Of a stretch of 64,000 bases of DNA, positions 25,025 to 32,677 are shown one piece after another. The notes under the pieces are model-generated. The model saw only the letters and a program-made list of their open reading frames with translations, did not search any database and was not told the origin of the DNA. The position numbers were made by a program, and so were the translations under genes. The stretch's first letter is position 1. Every line of letters begins with the position of its first letter. The stretch spans positions 1 through 64,000 of the forward strand of contig JAEWPB010000151.1 of NCBI GenBank assembly GCA_023399465.1, read 5' to 3'. This DNA comes from Pseudomonadota bacterium (GTDB lineage: Bacteria > Pseudomonadota > Alphaproteobacteria > Rhizobiales > Rhizobiaceae).

Positions 25025-25855
25025 GTGAGCATGCAGCCTGACAGGAAATCCTCGCTCTCCGGGGCGCCTCAGTCGATCCGGGCAGGACCCGGAACCGGGA
25101 CGCTTGGCAAGCTCATGTCCGTGCTCGACCTGGTGGTGCAGGCCGACAGGCCGCTGCGGTTCACCGAAATTCTTGCCGTCTCGGACCAGCCTCGCGGCAC
25201 GCTTCACCGCCAGCTCGGCCATCTCGTCGAGGAAGGTCTGCTCGAATTCGCCGGCGACCTCACCTACAGGCCGGGGCTGAGGCTCTTGAACCTCGCTTCC
25301 CGCGCCTGGTCGCGAAACGATTTTCGCAGCGTCGCCGAGCCCCACCTCAGGGCATTGAACGAACTGACGGGCGAGACCGTGCATCTCGGCGTCCTACGCG
25401 GCACGAGCATCATCTACGTCGACAAGGTGGACGGGCGGCAATCGGCGATACGCATGTACTCGCAGATCGGCAATGCATCGCCGGTCTACTGCACCGGCAT
25501 CGGCAAGGCGGCGCTTTCCGCCATGCCCGACGATGCGCTGGGCGAACTGGTCGCGCAGATCCGGTTTAACCGGTTTACCGCCGCCACCCACGGCGACGGC
25601 GCCGCGCTTCTCCAGGACATCGGCGCGATCCGCAGGCGCGGCCACGCCTTCGACCTCGAAGAGCATGAAAGCGGCATCTGTTGCGTCGCCGCCGCGATCC
25701 GCTCGCAGGACCCGACCTTCTTCGCCGGGATTTCCGTGACCGGCCCGGCCTATCGGGTCAGGTTCGCCGATCTGGAAGGCTGGGCTCCCCAGGTCCGCGC
25801 TGCTGCGGCCGGTATCATGAAAGAGATGAACGGACGCCTCGGGCCGCGACGGTGA
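25025..25855 (+). CDS. IclR-family transcriptional regulator
   Basis: A 276-residue regulator with an N-terminal winged helix (residues ~28-90; LMSVLDLVVQADRPLRFTEILAVSDQPRGTLHRQL) and a C-terminal IclR effector domain. The latter includes TVHLGVLRGTSIIYVDKVDG, PVYCTGIGKAALS and HESGICCVAAAIRS. Divergent orientation from the sugar-acid operon suggests that it represses that operon until a pathway intermediate such as galactonate or 2-keto-3-deoxygalactonate binds. The start is GTG 25025 after AAAGGAC, or the ATG two codons later. The Ser/Arg-rich first 25 residues are unconserved. Confidence 0.92.
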   Translation: MSMQPDRKSSLSGAPQSIRAGPGTGTLGKLMSVLDLVVQADRPLRFTEILAVSDQPRGTLHRQLGHLVEEGLLEFAGDLTYRPGLRLLNLASRAWSRNDFRSVAEPHLRALNELTGETVHLGVLRGTSIIYVDKVDGRQSAIRMYSQIGNASPVYCTGIGKAALSAMPDDALGELVAQIRFNRFTAATHGDGAALLQDIGAIRRRGHAFDLEEHESGICCVAAAIRSQDPTFFAGISVTGPAYRVRFADLEGWAPQVRAAAAGIMKEMNGRLGPRR

Positions 25856-26483
25856 TCTCAGAACGACACATTGACAATCGTCAGATTTACTATTTCTTTT
25901 GCATGCAATTGGCGACAGGTACTTTTCATTCGTTATTTAGTGGCAGGAAATACTTCGCATCAGGGCATGAACGCAGCTGTCGCAGCCTTTCTCGATTCGC
26001 AGGATCAGGACCCAAGCTGCAGGCAAAAGGCAATTCAAGGTCGTAGGAGTTGCAGTGAAAAGCCATAAAATTCAATGGTATTTACCGTAAACACAGCGCG
26101 CCTGGCTTGGTAATTTCCGGCGCCTTCCGTAAATTGCCGATCGGTCTGGTTGTGCCGTACTGCCCCAAAATTTTAGGGGTATGCGGTGGAACGCGAGCCC
26201 ATGATGAGGCGAGACTGCCGGTGGCGATTTCACGACCCCGGCGGAGGAGCGGGGGGAACACGGGATGAGATTGCGACCAGATGCAGTCCGCCTCAGGGGC
26301 GGAGGCAGGGAGCATTATCGCGGAAGTCATGCGGTGATAATTCGTTTGCGCTTATGTTCGAAAATTAAATAACCGGATGGTTTGCGCTCAAGTGGCCTCG
26401 TTCGGAAAAAAGCGGATAGACGACAATGGACACGATTGTGCTGAAACAGATTGCCGCTTCAAGAAACATGAGGGGGGCAGGTC
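25856..26483. other. 628-bp gene-poor region with several dyads
   Basis: No ORF here has a credible ribosome-binding site and conserved-looking sequence. Base composition is visibly lower in GC than the flanks over ~25,860-26,150 and 26,330-26,430. Structures seen: GGTAATTT/AAATTGCC arms at 26109-26116 and 26131-26138; a 17-bp dyad at 26163-26179; and TCCGCC/GGCGGA at 26287-26292 and 26298-26303 with a 5-base loop. It may hold the luxR promoter, an operator for the LuxR protein or an RNA. Confidence 0.5.
26163..26179. promoter_or_regulatory. 17-bp lux-box-like dyad CCCC-A-AAA-T-TTT-A-GGGG
   Basis: The sequence is symmetric about base 26171 with seven of eight positions paired in each arm. 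Its length and CCC/GGG ends are of the kind bound by LuxR-type dimers. It lies 305 bp upstream of the luxR-type gene, too far for a simple core-promoter operator of that gene, so its target may be an unrecognised transcript. Confidence 0.35.
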
Positions 26484-27218
26484 ATGGCTAACGCTGAAAA
26501 TGCGCAGGTGCCGACGCCTGTTGATAGCTATGTTGCCGAGATCGCTGGACTGAATACCCAGTTCGACGTATTCCGTTTCATGCGCAGGCTGACCGAGGCC
26601 TATGGCGCACGTGCCTTCATGGTGCTGAACATGCCGCCCGCCTCGGCTTCCGAGATCGCGACGAGCACGGTGATTTCAAGCTGGCCGGCGGAGATGCTGG
26701 CAATCTACGATCAGGAGGGGTTGATCGCGACCAGCCCGGTGCTTCACCACCTGCGCCGCTCCACCTTGCCTTTCGTGGTGGATCTGTCGGCCTGCGAGCG
26801 CGCCGAGGGCAGGGACCAGATAGCGATCGCGCTGTTCGAGCGCTTCAAGCTGCCGCGCGGGGTCTCCTTCCCGACCTACGATGCTTCGGGCATGCGCGGT
26901 GCCGTTTCGTTCATGGGTGACCGCTCGCTTTTCACTACCCGTGAAATGACGGAACTCGCTTATCTGGCACAACATGTTTTCGACCGTCTGGGTGAGATCC
27001 GCAATCTCGATACCCGTTACAACGATACGTTGAGCGAGCGGGAGATCGACTGTCTGAACTGGACTGCGGCGGGTAAGACCAGTGCCGAGATCGCCGAAAT
27101 ACTCACGCTGTCGGAACATACGGTCAATCACTACCTGAACCGGGCAACCAAGAAACTTAATACGGTGAACCGCACCCAGGCAGTGGCCAAGGCGCTTCGT
27201 ATCGGGCTTATCAAATAA
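26484..27218 (+). CDS. LuxR-type regulator with altered autoinducer pocket
   Basis: A 244-residue cytosolic regulator: autoinducer-binding-like domain at residues ~18-165 and a LuxR helix-turn-helix at ~180-242 (LSEREIDCLNWTAAGKTSAEIAEILTLSEHTV). The DNA-binding half is typical. In the ligand half, alignment by eye to TraR puts M71, S84 and V99 where the AHL-contacting Trp57, Asp70 and Trp85 normally stand; only Tyr75 and Pro85 are kept. No luxI-type synthase is nearby, so it is a LuxR solo, like VisN/VisR-type proteins, that probably senses something else or nothing. An AGGGGGGCAGG box precedes the ATG. Confidence 0.85.
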   Translation: MANAENAQVPTPVDSYVAEIAGLNTQFDVFRFMRRLTEAYGARAFMVLNMPPASASEIATSTVISSWPAEMLAIYDQEGLIATSPVLHHLRRSTLPFVVDLSACERAEGRDQIAIALFERFKLPRGVSFPTYDASGMRGAVSFMGDRSLFTTREMTELAYLAQHVFDRLGEIRNLDTRYNDTLSEREIDCLNWTAAGKTSAEIAEILTLSEHTVNHYLNRATKKLNTVNRTQAVAKALRIGLIK

Positions 27219-27361
27219 GCAGTTGCCGGCGCGCGGCTGCGTATGAAAGCGGCGCACTGGATAAAAAGGCGTCGTCCCGGACCGGGCGATTTGGGTGCGG
27301 TCAAAATGGGTGTCGCCGATAGTGCATTGAAAAAGCGCGCTTTTATAAAATTCTCTGAAAC

Positions 27362-27377
27362 TGGCACGCTTCCTGCT
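27362..27377 (+). promoter_or_regulatory. sigma-54-like (-24/-12) promoter
   Basis: TGGCACG at 27362-27368 followed by CTTC and CTGCT gives the invariant GG (27363-27364) and GC (27375-27376) ten bases apart, matching the RpoN consensus TGGCACG-N4-TTGCW at all but one key base. The expected start point is near 27387, just ahead of the folded RNA. No activator site was identified. Confidence 0.5.
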
Positions 27378-27420
27378 TATTCATGGCTGCGGTCCAGAGG
27401 GGACTCCAAAAAGGAACAGC

Positions 27421-27536
27421 GTTCACCAAAGAGCGCGTGCGGCGAGGCCGCCAGTGGGTGCCACCCATGCCCAGTGTAGTTGGGCAGCGGCATTCCTGGC
27501 GGCCTTGTCGCGTTCTCAGCCCGGCGCAGGGTGAGC
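27421..27536 (+). ncRNA. putative structured RNA with a three-way junction
   Basis: Nested arms that can pair in the + strand RNA are: outer stem GTTCACC (27421-27427) with GGTGAGC (27530-27536, one G-U); middle stem GAGCGCG (27431-27437) with CGCG-TT-CTC (27509-27517, two-base bulge); and junction stem GGCCGCCAG (27446-27454) with CTGGCGGCC (27496-27504, perfect). Inside the junction are hairpins TGGGT/ACCCA (27455-27459 and 27463-27467) and TGCCCA/TGGGCA (27468-27473 and 27481-27486), then nine unpaired bases. It could be a free RNA from the sigma-54-like promoter or the 5' leader of mrp. It matches no RNA family that I recognise. Confidence 0.55.
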
Positions 27537-27668
27537 TTAGACCCGTGATGCACATTTCCGCTTGGCGACCTCCAGAAATAGGATGAAAATATCGGCAAAA
27601 GATGGTTGGTATGCCCCGCAAGAGCGGTGTCGCGCGCCAAGCTGACGACGAGGAGCATTCGTAGGGCA

Positions 27669-28835
27669 ATGACGGTGGTAACGAAGGAACAGGTTCTCGA
27701 GACGCTGAAGACCGTGCGTGGTCCGGACCTCGAGCACAATATCGTCGAACTCGGCATGGTGTCCGACGTGTTCATCGCTGACGGCAAGGTCTATTTCTCC
27801 ATTACCGTACCGGCCGAACGCGCCAAGGAACTTGAGCCGATGCGCCAGGCGGCCGAGCGGACGGTGAAGGCCATTCCCGGCGTCAAGGGCGCGATGGTGG
27901 CGCTGACTGCCGACAAGAAGGCCGGAAGCGCAGCGGCGGCGCCCGCGCAGCCGGCCACCACCACGGCGCATGCAGGCCATGCGGGCCATGGCCATGGTCA
28001 TGGTCATGCGGCGGCGCCTCAGCGCCCGCAGAAGCCCGGTGTTCCCGGCATCGGCGCGATCATTGCCGTGGCTTCGGGCAAGGGCGGCGTCGGCAAGTCG
28101 ACGACCGCAGTCAATCTTGCGCTCGGCCTGAGGGCGCTCGGCCTCAGGGTCGGCATTCTCGACGCGGACATCTACGGCCCGTCGATGCCGCGGCTTTTGA
28201 AGATCTCCGGGCGCCCGACGCAGATGGAAGGGCGCATCATCCGGCCGATGGAGAACTACGGTCTCAAGGTGATGTCGATGGGTTTCCTCGTCGAGGAGGA
28301 AACGGCGATGATCTGGCGCGGACCGATGGTCCAGTCGGCGCTGATGCAGATGCTTCGCGAGGTCGCCTGGGGCGATCTCGATGTGCTGGTGGTCGACATG
28401 CCGCCGGGCACGGGCGATGCCCAACTGACGATGGCGCAACAGGTCCCGCTTGCCGGCGCGGTGATCGTCTCGACGCCGCAGGACCTGGCGCTCATCGATG
28501 CCCGCAAGGGGCTGAACATGTTCAAGAAGGTGGAAGTACCCGTGCTCGGGATCGTCGAGAACATGAGCTATTTCATCGCTCCCGATACCGGCGCGCGCTA
28601 CGATATCTTCGGCCATGGCGGTGCCCGCAAGGAAGCCGAGCGCATCGGGGTTCCGTTCCTCGGCGAGGTGCCGCTGACGATGAACATCCGTGAAATGTCC
28701 GATGCCGGGATGCCGATCGTGATTTCCGAGCCGGATGGCCCCCAGGCCGAGATCTACCGGGACATCGCCCGCAAGGTCTGGCAGCAGGTCGGCGACAAGC
28801 CGCAACGCCAGGCCCCGAACATCGTGTTCGAATAG
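27669..28835 (+). CDS. mrp: Mrp/ApbC-family P-loop ATPase, cysteine-free, His-rich linker
   Basis: Mrp/ApbC proteins carry iron-sulfur clusters to target enzymes. The 388-residue protein has an N-terminal DUF59/MIP18-like domain (residues 1-80) and a linker with HAGHAGHGHGHGH at 101-113. The ATPase domain follows, with deviant Walker A GKGGVGKST at 137-145, DADIYGPSMP, and VVDMPPGTGD. The CPxC that binds the bridging cluster in Salmonella ApbC is replaced by APDTG in ENMSYFIAPDTGARYDIFG, and there is no cysteine anywhere in the protein. It therefore cannot hold a cluster in the usual way; the His-rich linker might bind metal. The start is ATG 27669, with GAGGAG ~17 bases upstream and AGGG closer. 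Confidence 0.9.
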   Translation: MTVVTKEQVLETLKTVRGPDLEHNIVELGMVSDVFIADGKVYFSITVPAERAKELEPMRQAAERTVKAIPGVKGAMVALTADKKAGSAAAAPAQPATTTAHAGHAGHGHGHGHAAAPQRPQKPGVPGIGAIIAVASGKGGVGKSTTAVNLALGLRALGLRVGILDADIYGPSMPRLLKISGRPTQMEGRIIRPMENYGLKVMSMGFLVEEETAMIWRGPMVQSALMQMLREVAWGDLDVLVVDMPPGTGDAQLTMAQQVPLAGAVIVSTPQDLALIDARKGLNMFKKVEVPVLGIVENMSYFIAPDTGARYDIFGHGGARKEAERIGVPFLGEVPLTMNIREMSDAGMPIVISEPDGPQAEIYRDIARKVWQQVGDKPQRQAPNIVFE

Positions 28836-28837
28836 GA

Positions 28838-28861
28838 CGAAGGGGAGGGCTCTCCCCTTCG
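28838..28861. terminator. bidirectional terminator between mrp and hsp20
   Basis: CGAAGGGGAG (28838-28847) pairs with CTCCCCTTCG (28852-28861) around a GGCT loop: a perfect 10-bp stem between two convergent genes, followed rightward by CTTTCGC. The T-tract is short, so termination may be partial. Confidence 0.7.
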
Positions 28862-28873
28862 CTTTCGCGCCGG

Positions 28874-29398
28874 TCAGCTTCCGGCGGGCTTGCTGGAGGT
28901 CGCGGGCCCCGCGGGCTTGCTGGTGATCGCAATCTTGCGCTCGGCCGGCGGGCTGCCGGCCTTCTTCGGCATGGTGACGGTGAGAACCCCCTTGTCGAAG
29001 GTGGCCTGGATGGCGCTTTCATCGACGGTATCGGGCAGGCTCAGCGAGCGCTGGAACGAACCGTATCTTCTTTCGAACATGCGGTAGCTGTCCTTCTCGT
29101 CGATCTTCTCCAGCTTCTTTTCGCCCTTCAGCGTCAGGATGCCGTTGTTGACGGAGACATCCATGTCCTTTTCGTCAATGCCCGGCAGTTCCGCGGTCAG
29201 CGTGATCGTCTTGTCGTTTTCGACGACGTCGATCGACGGAGCGTTGAAACTTTGCAGTTGCAACTCCCTGCCTTCGCCTCTCGCAGATCGCCCGCGATTA
29301 CCGAAAAACGCCTCGAGTGCCTGATCCATTTCCCGCCGCATGTCGCGGAACGAAGTGTCTGACCATAGACTTGGCAAAAGGTTAGGTTTGCTGCTCAT
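28874..29398 (-). CDS. Hsp20/alpha-crystallin small heat-shock protein
   Basis: A 174-residue ATP-independent chaperone that holds unfolding proteins. The N-terminus (LLPSLWSDTSFRDMRREMDQALEAFFG) is the usual variable oligomerisation arm. The alpha-crystallin domain spans ~60-150 with ITLTAELPGIDEKDMDVSVNNG and the GVLTVTMPK strand, and a Lys/Pro/Ala-rich tail follows. It belongs to the class A/IbpA-unlike 'Hsp20 family' group common in rhizobia. The ATG at 29398 follows a perfect AGGAGG box. The leader carries two potential hairpins (29418-29435 and 29448-29480) that could give temperature control. Confidence 0.92.
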   Translation of the reverse strand: MSSKPNLLPSLWSDTSFRDMRREMDQALEAFFGNRGRSARGEGRELQLQSFNAPSIDVVENDKTITLTAELPGIDEKDMDVSVNNGILTLKGEKKLEKIDEKDSYRMFERRYGSFQRSLSLPDTVDESAIQATFDKGVLTVTMPKKAGSPPAERKIAITSKPAGPATSSKPAGS

Positions 29399-29704
29399 GT
29401 TTATCCTCCTGTGCAAAGTCACAAGCTAGGGTGACCAATCTAGTTTAGGCCGGCATCGCGGCGTTTCCTTGATGTCGGCCAATGTTCGCGGCAGGTTTTC
29501 ATGCGTTATCGGGCCGCTTGAATATTGCTTGCATTTGCACTATTGCATCGCGCCAGTATTCCCCTGTCTCGTATCTAGAAACGGGCCACTGGAAGCCGAC
29601 CCCGGCGACGGGATCGAGCGATGCTGTAATGCTTCCGGATCGTGGGTGCGGCGCTTCTGCGCAGCAATGACTGTTCTGGTCGATCTTGCTTGCAGGTGCG
29701 AAGA
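29399..29704. other. 306-bp divergent region between hsp20 and corA
   Basis: No credible gene. On the hsp20 side there are GTCAC/GTGAC (29418-29422 and 29431-29435) and a 10-bp-arm inverted repeat GGCCGGCATC/GATGTCGGCC (29448-29457 and 29471-29480, one G-T). The corA side is AT-richer around 29515-29580 and repeats the short word TTGCA. No -35/-10 pair stands out. Confidence 0.45.
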
Positions 29705-30679
29705 ATGATCATTGCGTACTGTTCCAACAGCGAGGCCGTCACCCTGAACGAGAAGGAGGCGCCGGCCTTTCCCGACGGCACCGTCTGGCTCGACCTACTC
29801 AATCCGACGAAATCGGAAGAGGGCTATGTCGAGCGCCTTTTGGGGATCGAGGTGCCGACCCGCGAGGATCTGAAGGATATCGAGCCATCGAGCCGGCTCT
29901 ATACCGAGAACGGTGCCGTGTTCATGACGGCGTCGCTGGTCTGCCGCGCCGATTCCGAGGTCCCGATACTGGCCGATATCGGCTTCATCCTCGCCGGCGA
30001 CCGCCTGGTGACGATCCGCTACGCCGAGCCCAGGGCCTTCGGGCTGTTTGCCGCCGGCCTCCGTCGAATGCCGGACGGATGCCGTTCGGGCACGGTGCTG
30101 CTCAGCAAGCTGATGGAAGCGATCGTCGACCGTACCGCCGAGATCCTGGAGCATGCCGAACTTCGCATCGACAGCCTGTCGCTCAAGGTTTTCGGCGACC
30201 GGGCCCGCGCAAACCGGCGGCAGCCGCGCCATCTCGAGGACCGCCTGTTCGACGTCGCCGGCCATCACCGCCTGGTCAGCAAGACCCGCGACAGTCTCGC
30301 CTCGCTGTCGCGGCTGATGACCTTTCTCTATACCGTGCCGATGGTACAGGAGGATCGCGAGACCAAGGAGCTTTGCCGATCGATTTCCCGCGACATCCAG
30401 TCGTTGTCCGAGCATGCGTCCTTTATCGCCGGCAATATCACCTTCCTGCTCGATGCCTCGCTCGGGCTCATCAACGTCGAGCAGAATGCCATCATCAAGA
30501 TCTTTTCGATCGCCTCGGTAGTGCTGCTGCCGCCGACGATGGTGGCCTCGATCTACGGCATGAACTTCGCGTTCATGCCGGAATTGAAATGGGAACTGGG
30601 CTATCCCGTCGCTCTTGTTCTGATGCTTCTCTCCGCTATCATCCCCTTCTTCTTCTTTCGCTGGAAAGGCTGGCTCTGA
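29705..30679 (+). CDS. corA: CorA-family magnesium/divalent cation transporter
   Basis: CorA forms a pentameric inner-membrane channel for Mg2+ (also Co2+ and Ni2+). The 324-residue protein has a large cytosolic N-terminal domain with a long helical region (~130-250) and two C-terminal transmembrane helices at about 262-285 and 297-318. The selectivity motif YGMNF comes at the end of the first helix. The acidic loop is FMPELKW, somewhat different from the E. coli MPEL but compatible. The ATG at 29705 has AGGTG upstream. kup follows after 18 bp, so the two cation transporters are probably co-transcribed. Confidence 0.92.
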   Translation: MIIAYCSNSEAVTLNEKEAPAFPDGTVWLDLLNPTKSEEGYVERLLGIEVPTREDLKDIEPSSRLYTENGAVFMTASLVCRADSEVPILADIGFILAGDRLVTIRYAEPRAFGLFAAGLRRMPDGCRSGTVLLSKLMEAIVDRTAEILEHAELRIDSLSLKVFGDRARANRRQPRHLEDRLFDVAGHHRLVSKTRDSLASLSRLMTFLYTVPMVQEDRETKELCRSISRDIQSLSEHASFIAGNITFLLDASLGLINVEQNAIIKIFSIASVVLLPPTMVASIYGMNFAFMPELKWELGYPVALVLMLLSAIIPFFFFRWKGWL

Positions 30680-30697
30680 GAGCCGGATTTGACCTCA

Positions 30698-32599
30698 ATG
30701 TCTCAAGATGCTGTGCAGCCTGCCGTGGATAGGGAAGGTTGGCGCAAGCTTGCCTATCTCGCCCTCGGATCTATTGGTGTGGTCTATGGCGATATCGGCA
30801 CGAGCCCGCTCTATGCGTTTCGCGAGGCGCTGAAGCCGATCGCCCATGACGGACTTCAGCGCGACGAGGTCATTGGATTGATCTCGCTGATCATCTGGGC
30901 ACTGACGGTGATCGTCACTATTAAATACGTGCTTTTGCTGCTGCGGGCGGACAATGACGGCGAGGGCGGTACCCTGTCGCTTCTGGCACTGCTGAGAAAG
31001 ACCGGCAACGGCCATACCGGCATGCTCATGCTGATGGGCCTGGTCGGCGCCGCGCTGTTTCTTGGCGACGCCATGATCACGCCGGCACTGTCGGTGCTTT
31101 CCGCGGTCGAAGGCCTGAAGCTGGTGGCGCCGTCATCATCGCGCTACATCGTGCCGATCGCAGTCGGCATACTGGTGGGGCTGTTTGCGATCCAGTCCCG
31201 CGGGACCAATGCGGTCGCCCGCTTCTTCGGGCCGATCACTGCTTTGTGGTTCATCGTCATAGCGATCGGCGGCGTCTACCATATCTTCGACGACTTCGGC
31301 ATTCTTGCCGCTTTCGCGCCGTGGCACGCCGTCAGCTTTCTCTATCGCGAAGCCTTCCTCGGCGTCATCGTGCTCGGCGCTGTCTTCCTGACCCTGACCG
31401 GTGCGGAGGCGCTCTACGCCGATCTCGGTCATTTCGGTCGTCGCCCGATACAATGGGCGTGGTTCACGCTGGTTTTTCCGGCGCTGACGCTCAACTATCT
31501 CGGACAGGGAGCACTGGTCCTGCAGAATCCGGATGCGGTTTCTGATCCCTTCTATCTGATGTTCCCGCGCTGGGCCCTGCTGCCAGTGGTCATCCTCGCC
31601 ACCGCGGCCACGATCATCGCCAGCCAGGCGGTCATTACCGGGGCGTTTTCGCTCGTCCGTCAGGCGATCCATCTCGGATTGCTGCCGCGTATGGAGATCC
31701 TGTTCACCTCCGAGAGCCATACCGGCCAGATCTATCTGCCGTCGGTCAATTCATTCCTGCTCGTCGGGGTGATTGCGCTTGTCGTCGGCTTCGGCAGTTC
31801 CGACGCGCTTGCGGTTGCCTACGGCATCTCGGTCACCGGCGCGATGGTGGTCACCACGCTGCTGTTCTTCGAGTTCGTGCGGGTGCGCTGGAACTGGTCG
31901 CTCGGGCTGGCGCTGATGGTGATACTGCCGCTGCTCGTGCTGGAACTGATCTTCCTCGGCGCCAACATGCTGAAGATCCATGACGGCGGCTGGGTACCGG
32001 TGCTGTTCGCGATCTTCTTCACCGTCATCATGTGGACCTGGCGGCGCGGGACGAAAATCCTGCTCGCCAAGACGCGGCATACCGACATCCCGCTGGCCTC
32101 GTTCGTGCCGATGATCGAGAAGTCCAGCGCCCATGGCCCCGTGTCCGTGCCCGGAACCGCGATCTTCCTCACCAGCGATCCGGTATCGGCCCCAGCCGCG
32201 TTGCTGCACAATCTGAAGCACAATCACGTGCTGCACGAAAAGAACATCATTCTTACGGTGCGCACGCTCAACAAGCCGCGCGTACATAATGACGACCGCT
32301 ATGTCGTGACGAAACTGTCCGACCGGTTCACCAAGGTGGAAATCAAGTTCGGCTTCATGGAGGCGCAGAACGTGTCGCAGGCGCTGGCGGGCCTTAGAAG
32401 GTCCGGGCTGAAGTTCGACATCATGTCGACGTCCTTCTATCTCGGCCGCCGTAAGCTGGTCCCCGATGCCAAGTCCGGCATGCCGCACTGGCAGGATCGG
32501 CTGTTCATCGCGCTCGCCAATACCGCCGCCGATCCATCGGACTATTTCCGCCTGCCGACCAACCGCGTCGTCGAGATGGGATCGCAGGTCATCATCTGA
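30698..32599 (+). CDS. kup: Kup potassium uptake protein
   Basis: Kup is a proton-coupled K+ importer of the KUP/HAK/KT family in the inner membrane. The 633-residue product has 12 predicted hydrophobic helices up to residue ~450 and a ~180-residue cytosolic C-terminus. Family motifs include GVVYGDIGTSPLYAF near residue 26, the LFLGDAMITPALSVLSAVEGL region and LTGAEALYADLGHFG. The ATG at 30698 has only a weak ribosome-binding site, which fits coupling to corA upstream; a TTG three codons earlier is less likely. A strong terminator follows. Confidence 0.95.
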   Translation: MSQDAVQPAVDREGWRKLAYLALGSIGVVYGDIGTSPLYAFREALKPIAHDGLQRDEVIGLISLIIWALTVIVTIKYVLLLLRADNDGEGGTLSLLALLRKTGNGHTGMLMLMGLVGAALFLGDAMITPALSVLSAVEGLKLVAPSSSRYIVPIAVGILVGLFAIQSRGTNAVARFFGPITALWFIVIAIGGVYHIFDDFGILAAFAPWHAVSFLYREAFLGVIVLGAVFLTLTGAEALYADLGHFGRRPIQWAWFTLVFPALTLNYLGQGALVLQNPDAVSDPFYLMFPRWALLPVVILATAATIIASQAVITGAFSLVRQAIHLGLLPRMEILFTSESHTGQIYLPSVNSFLLVGVIALVVGFGSSDALAVAYGISVTGAMVVTTLLFFEFVRVRWNWSLGLALMVILPLLVLELIFLGANMLKIHDGGWVPVLFAIFFTVIMWTWRRGTKILLAKTRHTDIPLASFVPMIEKSSAHGPVSVPGTAIFLTSDPVSAPAALLHNLKHNHVLHEKNIILTVRTLNKPRVHNDDRYVVTKLSDRFTKVEIKFGFMEAQNVSQALAGLRRSGLKFDIMSTSFYLGRRKLVPDAKSGMPHWQDRLFIALANTAADPSDYFRLPTNRVVEMGSQVII

Positions 32600-32621
32600 G
32601 CTTTCGACATCGGCACCTCCT

Positions 32622-32664
32622 AACGGCCCGGAACCCAGCGCGGTTTCCGGGCCGTTCGTTTTGG
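32622..32664 (+). terminator. Rho-independent terminator after kup
   Basis: AACGGCCCGGAA (32622-32633) pairs with the TTCCGGGCCGTT downstream arm (to 32657) with a bulged T next to the CC/GG extension, followed by CGTTTT. It closes the corA-kup unit. Confidence 0.8.
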
Positions 32665-32677
32665 CGCGCAGATGGGT

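Larger units (their letters stand above)
27219..27668. other. 450-bp gap between luxR-type gene and mrp: promoter and folded RNA
   Basis: After luxR there is a weak stem TCGTCC/GGGCGA (27272-27277 and 27284-27289) that could end its transcript. Then come an AT-rich stretch (27325-27360), a sigma-54-like promoter and a long folded segment (27421-27536). A purine-rich leader of mrp with GAGGAG follows near 27650. Short ORFs in several frames here lack good starts and conflict with the RNA-like pairing, so none is called. Confidence 0.55.

Noticed and set aside
25871..26068. 65-codon open frame in the gap after iclR
   Set aside because: No ribosome-binding site, no conserved pattern, and base composition unlike coding DNA in this window.
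27343..27669. Short open frames across the folded region before mrp (both strands)
   Set aside because: They lack starts with ribosome-binding sites and read through perfect stems; the pairing explains the sequence better than coding does.
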